From: JALUZX01 sp964561605
GTDB lineage: Bacteria; Planctomycetota; UBA1135; JALUZX01
Length of the DNA stretch: 64,000 bases
Reading direction: 5' to 3'
NCBI GenBank assembly: GCA_964561605.1
Contig: CAZLQD010000037.1
Span: forward strand, 7,268-71,267
The notes under the pieces are model-generated. The model ran no database searches and was not told where the DNA came from. It saw only the letters and a program-made list of their open reading frames with translations. The position numbers were made by a program, and so were the translations under genes. Shown here one piece after another: positions 61,027-64,000 of this stretch (position 1 is its first letter; each line of letters starts with the position of its first letter).

Positions 61027-61439
61027 TTCGCAGCCTCCCCTTTCTTCGCCAGGAGCCTCTCCACCCGGGCCAGGATCTCCTCGTCGGGGAGGGGCTTGTC
61101 GGCGAAATCGTCCACCTTCATCCAGTAACCGTCCTCCTCGAGGGAGAACCTCCCGCCCGTCTTCTCCGCCACGGCGGTGAGCATGAAGATGGGGATCGCC
61201 CCGAAGATGGGGTGCTTCCTGACCTCCCTTGCCAGGAAGAATCCCGAGTCGTTTTCCTCCAGGAGGACCTCCAGGACGAGGAGATCGGGCTGGAAGAACT
61301 CCAGCTTGGTCATGCCTTGCTTGGAGGTGTAGGCCTGGTCCACGACGTAACCCGCCCCTTCCAGCACTTCCTTCAGGTGGTCGGAGAATTCCTGGTCCGC
61401 GTCGATGACCAGGATCTTCTTGCCCTTGGTTTCCGTCAA
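61023..61439 (-). CDS. stand-alone receiver-domain protein lacking the phospho-acceptor Asp
   Basis: A 138-residue single receiver domain. The fold is clear: 'KILVIDADQEFSDHLKEVLE' start, switch Thr in FMLTAVAE, and Lys in FADKPLPDEE. The phospho-acceptor position, normally Asp, is Glu57 in 'DLLVLEVLLEEN', so it probably cannot be phosphorylated in the usual way and may be locked in an active-like state. A loop 'KVDD' stands before the Lys. The start is TTG 61439, with AGGAGG seven bases upstream. The stop overlaps the start of the Nfn-type gene, so the two are translated together, suggesting a regulatory subunit. Confidence 0.85.
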   Translation of the reverse strand: MTETKGKKILVIDADQEFSDHLKEVLEGAGYVVDQAYTSKQGMTKLEFFQPDLLVLEVLLEENDSGFFLAREVRKHPIFGAIPIFMLTAVAEKTGGRFSLEEDGYWMKVDDFADKPLPDEEILARVERLLAKKGEAAK

Positions 61440-61736
61440 AGCACCGCCTCCTTGGGCCAGGGGACCTGGAGATACACTCAACCTTGCCTTTCTAAAGCCC
61501 CCTTGGGGGGCCGATCTTTCTTTCCCCGAGAGGAAAGTTACCGAAGTTCCGGAACGCCCTGTTTCCAACCACCTCCACCGGGGAAAGAAAAGGAAAAAAG
61601 AAACTTCCAAGAAAAGTCCAGGAAAGGGGGCTTCCCCAACTCCCACGACCTGTTACCCTCGTCTTCGTTCCATTTCCCGCCTCCTGGACCTGTTCCAGGT
61701 TCTTTTTCCATTCCAACTTAGAGAAGAGGTGTTCCC
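61440..61736. other. 297-bp region between divergent genes
   Basis: Holds the promoters for the receiver/Nfn pair (leftward) and the C25 protease (rightward). There is an A-rich stretch near 61580-61620 and a short inverted repeat (CCTGGA/TCCAGG, 61683-61699). No gene seen. Confidence 0.4.
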
Positions 61737-64000
61737 ATGGCCGTCTTCCGCGCACATCTCCTTTGGGCCCTCCTCCTGGCCGCTTCCCCGGCCATCTCCC
61801 AGCAATGGGTCCCTCTCGATCCCGGTGCCGCCCCGGGCACCCCTCCCACCATCCAGGTCAAGTCCTGCACGGCATCGGCCACTCTCCTGGAGGTCAGCGT
61901 CCCCGGCTTCTGGGCCGAGAAGACCCGGGCAGGCTGGAAGCTCCGCTTCCCCGGCAGGCTCCGCACCACCGAAGAGGGCCGCCCCGAGCTTCCCTTCCTG
62001 GGATGCACCCTGGCCCTTCCCCGGGAAGGCCGGCCCACCCTCACCTTGAAGTCCGCCGCCTTCGTCCGTCCCGGGAACTTCCGGGTCCGCATGGCCCCCA
62101 AGGCCGAACCGGAAGGCCAAAGCTTCACGCCCGGCCCGCCCAAGGCGCCGGGGGTCCCCTACCCTCCCTCACCTCTCGAAGTCGCCGCAACGGGCCGGTG
62201 GAGGTCGGTTCCCCTGGCGACGATCCGGATTCATCCCTGCCGTGCCCAGGGAGACGGGACCCTCCTGGCCGTGGCCAGGCACATGATCGTCCAGGTCGAC
62301 CACCCGGGGGCCCCGGCGACCTGGCCTCCCGCCCCCCTTCCCGGCGAGTTCCGGCCCCTTCTCCGGTCGGCCTTCGTCAACGGCCGTTCCGTCCCCACCA
62401 GGACACCGGCCACGGACGGACCCGCCACGGAGTACCTGGTGATCGCCAACTCCTCCCTGGCATCGGCCGCGACCCCTCTCCTGGAATGGCGGCGGCGCCA
62501 GGGCTACGCCACAGAGCTGGTTTCCACGACCTCCACAAACCCATCGGTGATCAAGAGCTACATCCAGTCCCGGTTCAACTCGGGAAAGCTGAAGTTCGTG
62601 GTTCTCGTCGGAGATTACGCCCAGATCCCCTGGTATGTCTGGAACGGAAATCCCTCCGACTCCTGGTACGCCTGCCTCACGGGAGGCTCCAACCCGGACC
62701 TCTATCCCGACGTCGGCCTGGGCCGTCTCTCGGGCACCACCCAGGCCCAGGTCTCCCTCCAGGTCCAGAAGATCCTGGCCTACGAGAAGAATCCCCCCTC
62801 GGGGTCGTGGTTCACCAAGACCATCCTGGCGGCCCACAAGGAAGGAGGGGCGACGGGCCGCTTCACACGGTGCGCCGAGACCATCGCCAACGGTCCCCTG
62901 AAGACCAGCGGTTGGACCACCATCAAGCAGTACGGCTACCAGTCCGGGGTGAACGACACGACCCTCACCCGCTACATCGACGCCGGAGCCGGCCTGGTCC
63001 TCTACAGAGGCCACGGCGGGACCACGAGCTGGGCGGCCTGGTGCAACGGGAGCCCTTCCTCCTTCACCACCTACAACGTCGGCGCCCTCAGGAACGGGAA
63101 GATGACCCCCGTGGTCTTCAGCATCTGTTGCACCACGGGAAAATTCTCCTACCCCACGTGCTTCACCGAGAAGTGGCTGCGGGTCCAGGCGGGAGCCGTG
63201 GCCTGCATCGGCGCAACGAGCGTCTCCTATACCTCGGGCAACACCCCCATGGCCATCGAGTTCTTCCGGGCCATCTTCCAGGACAAGACGACCAACATCT
63301 ACGGGTTCTACTTCAAGGGGATCTCCAAGGCCCTGGCAGTTGGTGGATACGGAGGAAAGAAAGCGGCCTACCTCTTCTGCTGGATGGGTGACACCTGCAC
63401 CAACCTCTGGTACCGAGCCCCCCTCTCCATGAGGGTCACCCACCCCACCCGGATCGCCACGGGCCCCGGAAGCGTGACCGTCACGGCCCCTCCCGGCGCA
63501 CGGGTCTGCCTCTACAAGAAGAACGAGGTCTTCGCCAGGGGGTACTGCTCGTCCCTTGGGAGGGTCACCCTCCAGGTCAACCCCGCCACCCAGGGCACCA
63601 TGCTGGTCACGGTGACCGCCAAGGACCGCAGGCCCTACCTGGGCTCCATCGCCGTCACCTCCGGCGGCTCCGTGATTCCCGACGGCCTCGCCCGGAAGGA
63701 AGGGTCCACCTACCGGCACATCCCCTCCCGTTACGCCCCCAACAGGTGCCAGCAACTCTACGACGCCTCGATCCTCAAAGGGGTCAACTCCGGCTACATC
63801 AAGGCCTTGGAGTTGCGTCGTGACGGAACCATGACCACGTCCTTCAAGGCTCACAAGTACTACTTCGACGTCCACCTGAGCTCGGCCGGCGTGAAGGGCG
63901 GGGCCTACTGGAGCAAAAGCTCCTACAAGGCCAACAGGGGCTCGGACTACACCCTGGTGGCCGCCAGGACCCTGGTCTCCTTCCCGGCCACGCCCAGGCC
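61737..64000 (+). CDS. secreted C25 (gingipain-type) cysteine protease, 3' end beyond the window
   Basis: At least 754 residues, still open at the window end. Signal peptide HLLWALLLAASPAISQQ, then a pro-region to about residue 225. The catalytic domain (about 230-600) has 'EYLVIANSSL', 'FVVLVGDYAQIPWY', 'DLYPDVGLGRLSG', the catalytic His426 in LVLYRGHGG, Cys465 in FSICCTTGKFS, and 'GAVACIGATSVSYTSG'. An Ig-like domain follows (about 570-640, 'TGPGSVTVTAPPGARVCLYK'). From residue 646 ('VIPDGLARKEGS', later 'LRRDGTMTT') begins the domain also found in the proteins at 38159 and 43663. ATG 61737 has GAAGAGG upstream. Gingipain-type enzymes cut after basic residues in Porphyromonas; specificity here is unknown. 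Confidence 0.92.
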   Translation, partial: MAVFRAHLLWALLLAASPAISQQWVPLDPGAAPGTPPTIQVKSCTASATLLEVSVPGFWAEKTRAGWKLRFPGRLRTTEEGRPELPFLGCTLALPREGRPTLTLKSAAFVRPGNFRVRMAPKAEPEGQSFTPGPPKAPGVPYPPSPLEVAATGRWRSVPLATIRIHPCRAQGDGTLLAVARHMIVQVDHPGAPATWPPAPLPGEFRPLLRSAFVNGRSVPTRTPATDGPATEYLVIANSSLASAATPLLEWRRRQGYATELVSTTSTNPSVIKSYIQSRFNSGKLKFVVLVGDYAQIPWYVWNGNPSDSWYACLTGGSNPDLYPDVGLGRLSGTTQAQVSLQVQKILAYEKNPPSGSWFTKTILAAHKEGGATGRFTRCAETIANGPLKTSGWTTIKQYGYQSGVNDTTLTRYIDAGAGLVLYRGHGGTTSWAAWCNGSPSSFTTYNVGALRNGKMTPVVFSICCTTGKFSYPTCFTEKWLRVQAGAVACIGATSVSYTSGNTPMAIEFFRAIFQDKTTNIYGFYFKGISKALAVGGYGGKKAAYLFCWMGDTCTNLWYRAPLSMRVTHPTRIATGPGSVTVTAPPGARVCLYKKNEVFARGYCSSLGRVTLQVNPATQGTMLVTVTAKDRRPYLGSIAVTSGGSVIPDGLARKEGSTYRHIPSRYAPNRCQQLYDASILKGVNSGYIKALELRRDGTMTTSFKAHKYYFDVHLSSAGVKGGAYWSKSSYKANRGSDYTLVAARTLVSFPATPR

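Noticed and set aside
1..64000. tRNA, rRNA, insertion sequences, prophage
   Set aside because: I looked for cloverleaf-like stretches with TTCRA arms, transposase motifs and integrases and found none; short RNAs could still be missed by eye.

Overview
The window is very G+C-rich with a strong preference for G or C at third codon positions. It carries secreted proteins with classical, Tat and lipoprotein signals, three FGly-type sulfatases with an anaerobic sulfatase-maturating enzyme, a degenerate cytochrome c-like domain of the type planctomycetes attach to secreted proteins, and many secreted proteins sharing uncharacterised C-terminal modules. This points to a member of the Planctomycetota, probably a deep-branching, little-studied lineage. 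That assignment is inference from gene content; there is no rRNA in the window. I saw no tRNA, rRNA, insertion sequence, prophage or CRISPR array.

Layout. 1-5 kb: tail of a PQQ-type beta-propeller, two convergent GH16-family proteins (the second with an altered catalytic motif), and a GH113-like hydrolase fused to a decayed nuclease-like OB fold. 5.2-14.8 kb: housekeeping genes (carB, serS, a divergent folD, rhomboid protease, YkgJ-type cysteine-cluster protein). These are interrupted at 8.45-9.14 kb by a dense cluster of hairpin-forming repeats. 15-24.8 kb: two GT-C-like membrane proteins flanking a three-gene secreted operon that contains a C25 (gingipain-like) protease homologue, then a zinc-ribbon/DUF2007 membrane protein and an M20D amidohydrolase. 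24.8-38 kb: a GH20 hexosaminidase-sulfatase-sulfatase operon, a four-gene phosphorelay operon with ATGA overlaps, a third sulfatase and the anSME that activates sulfatases. 38-45 kb: secreted proteins with shared modules, a lipoprotein with a damaged heme motif, and an NAD-salvage pair (pncA and a nicotinate phosphoribosyltransferase). 45-50 kb: two tandem paralogous chemoreceptors, each with its own terminator. 50-58.7 kb: DegT aminotransferase, a kduD-DUF4861-kduI/iolB uronate operon, LOG protein, sodium symporter, GlcNAc-kinase-like protein and a class IV aminotransferase. 58.7-64 kb: a fused NfnAB-type flavoprotein coupled to a receiver domain lacking its phospho-acceptor Asp, and the 5' part of a true C25 protease.

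Taken together, the GH20, sulfatases, anSME, KduD, KduI/IolB-like isomerase, DUF4861, amino-sugar kinase and symporter are what a cell needs to strip sulfate from an amino-sugar/uronate polysaccharide and use the monomers; that link is inference. The features I think most worth following up are the covarying hairpin repeats after carB, the domain shared by three secreted proteins including the C25 protease, the FolD homologue lacking the cyclohydrolase lysine, the pseudo-receiver coupled to the Nfn fusion, and the nuclease-like/GH113-like fusion.
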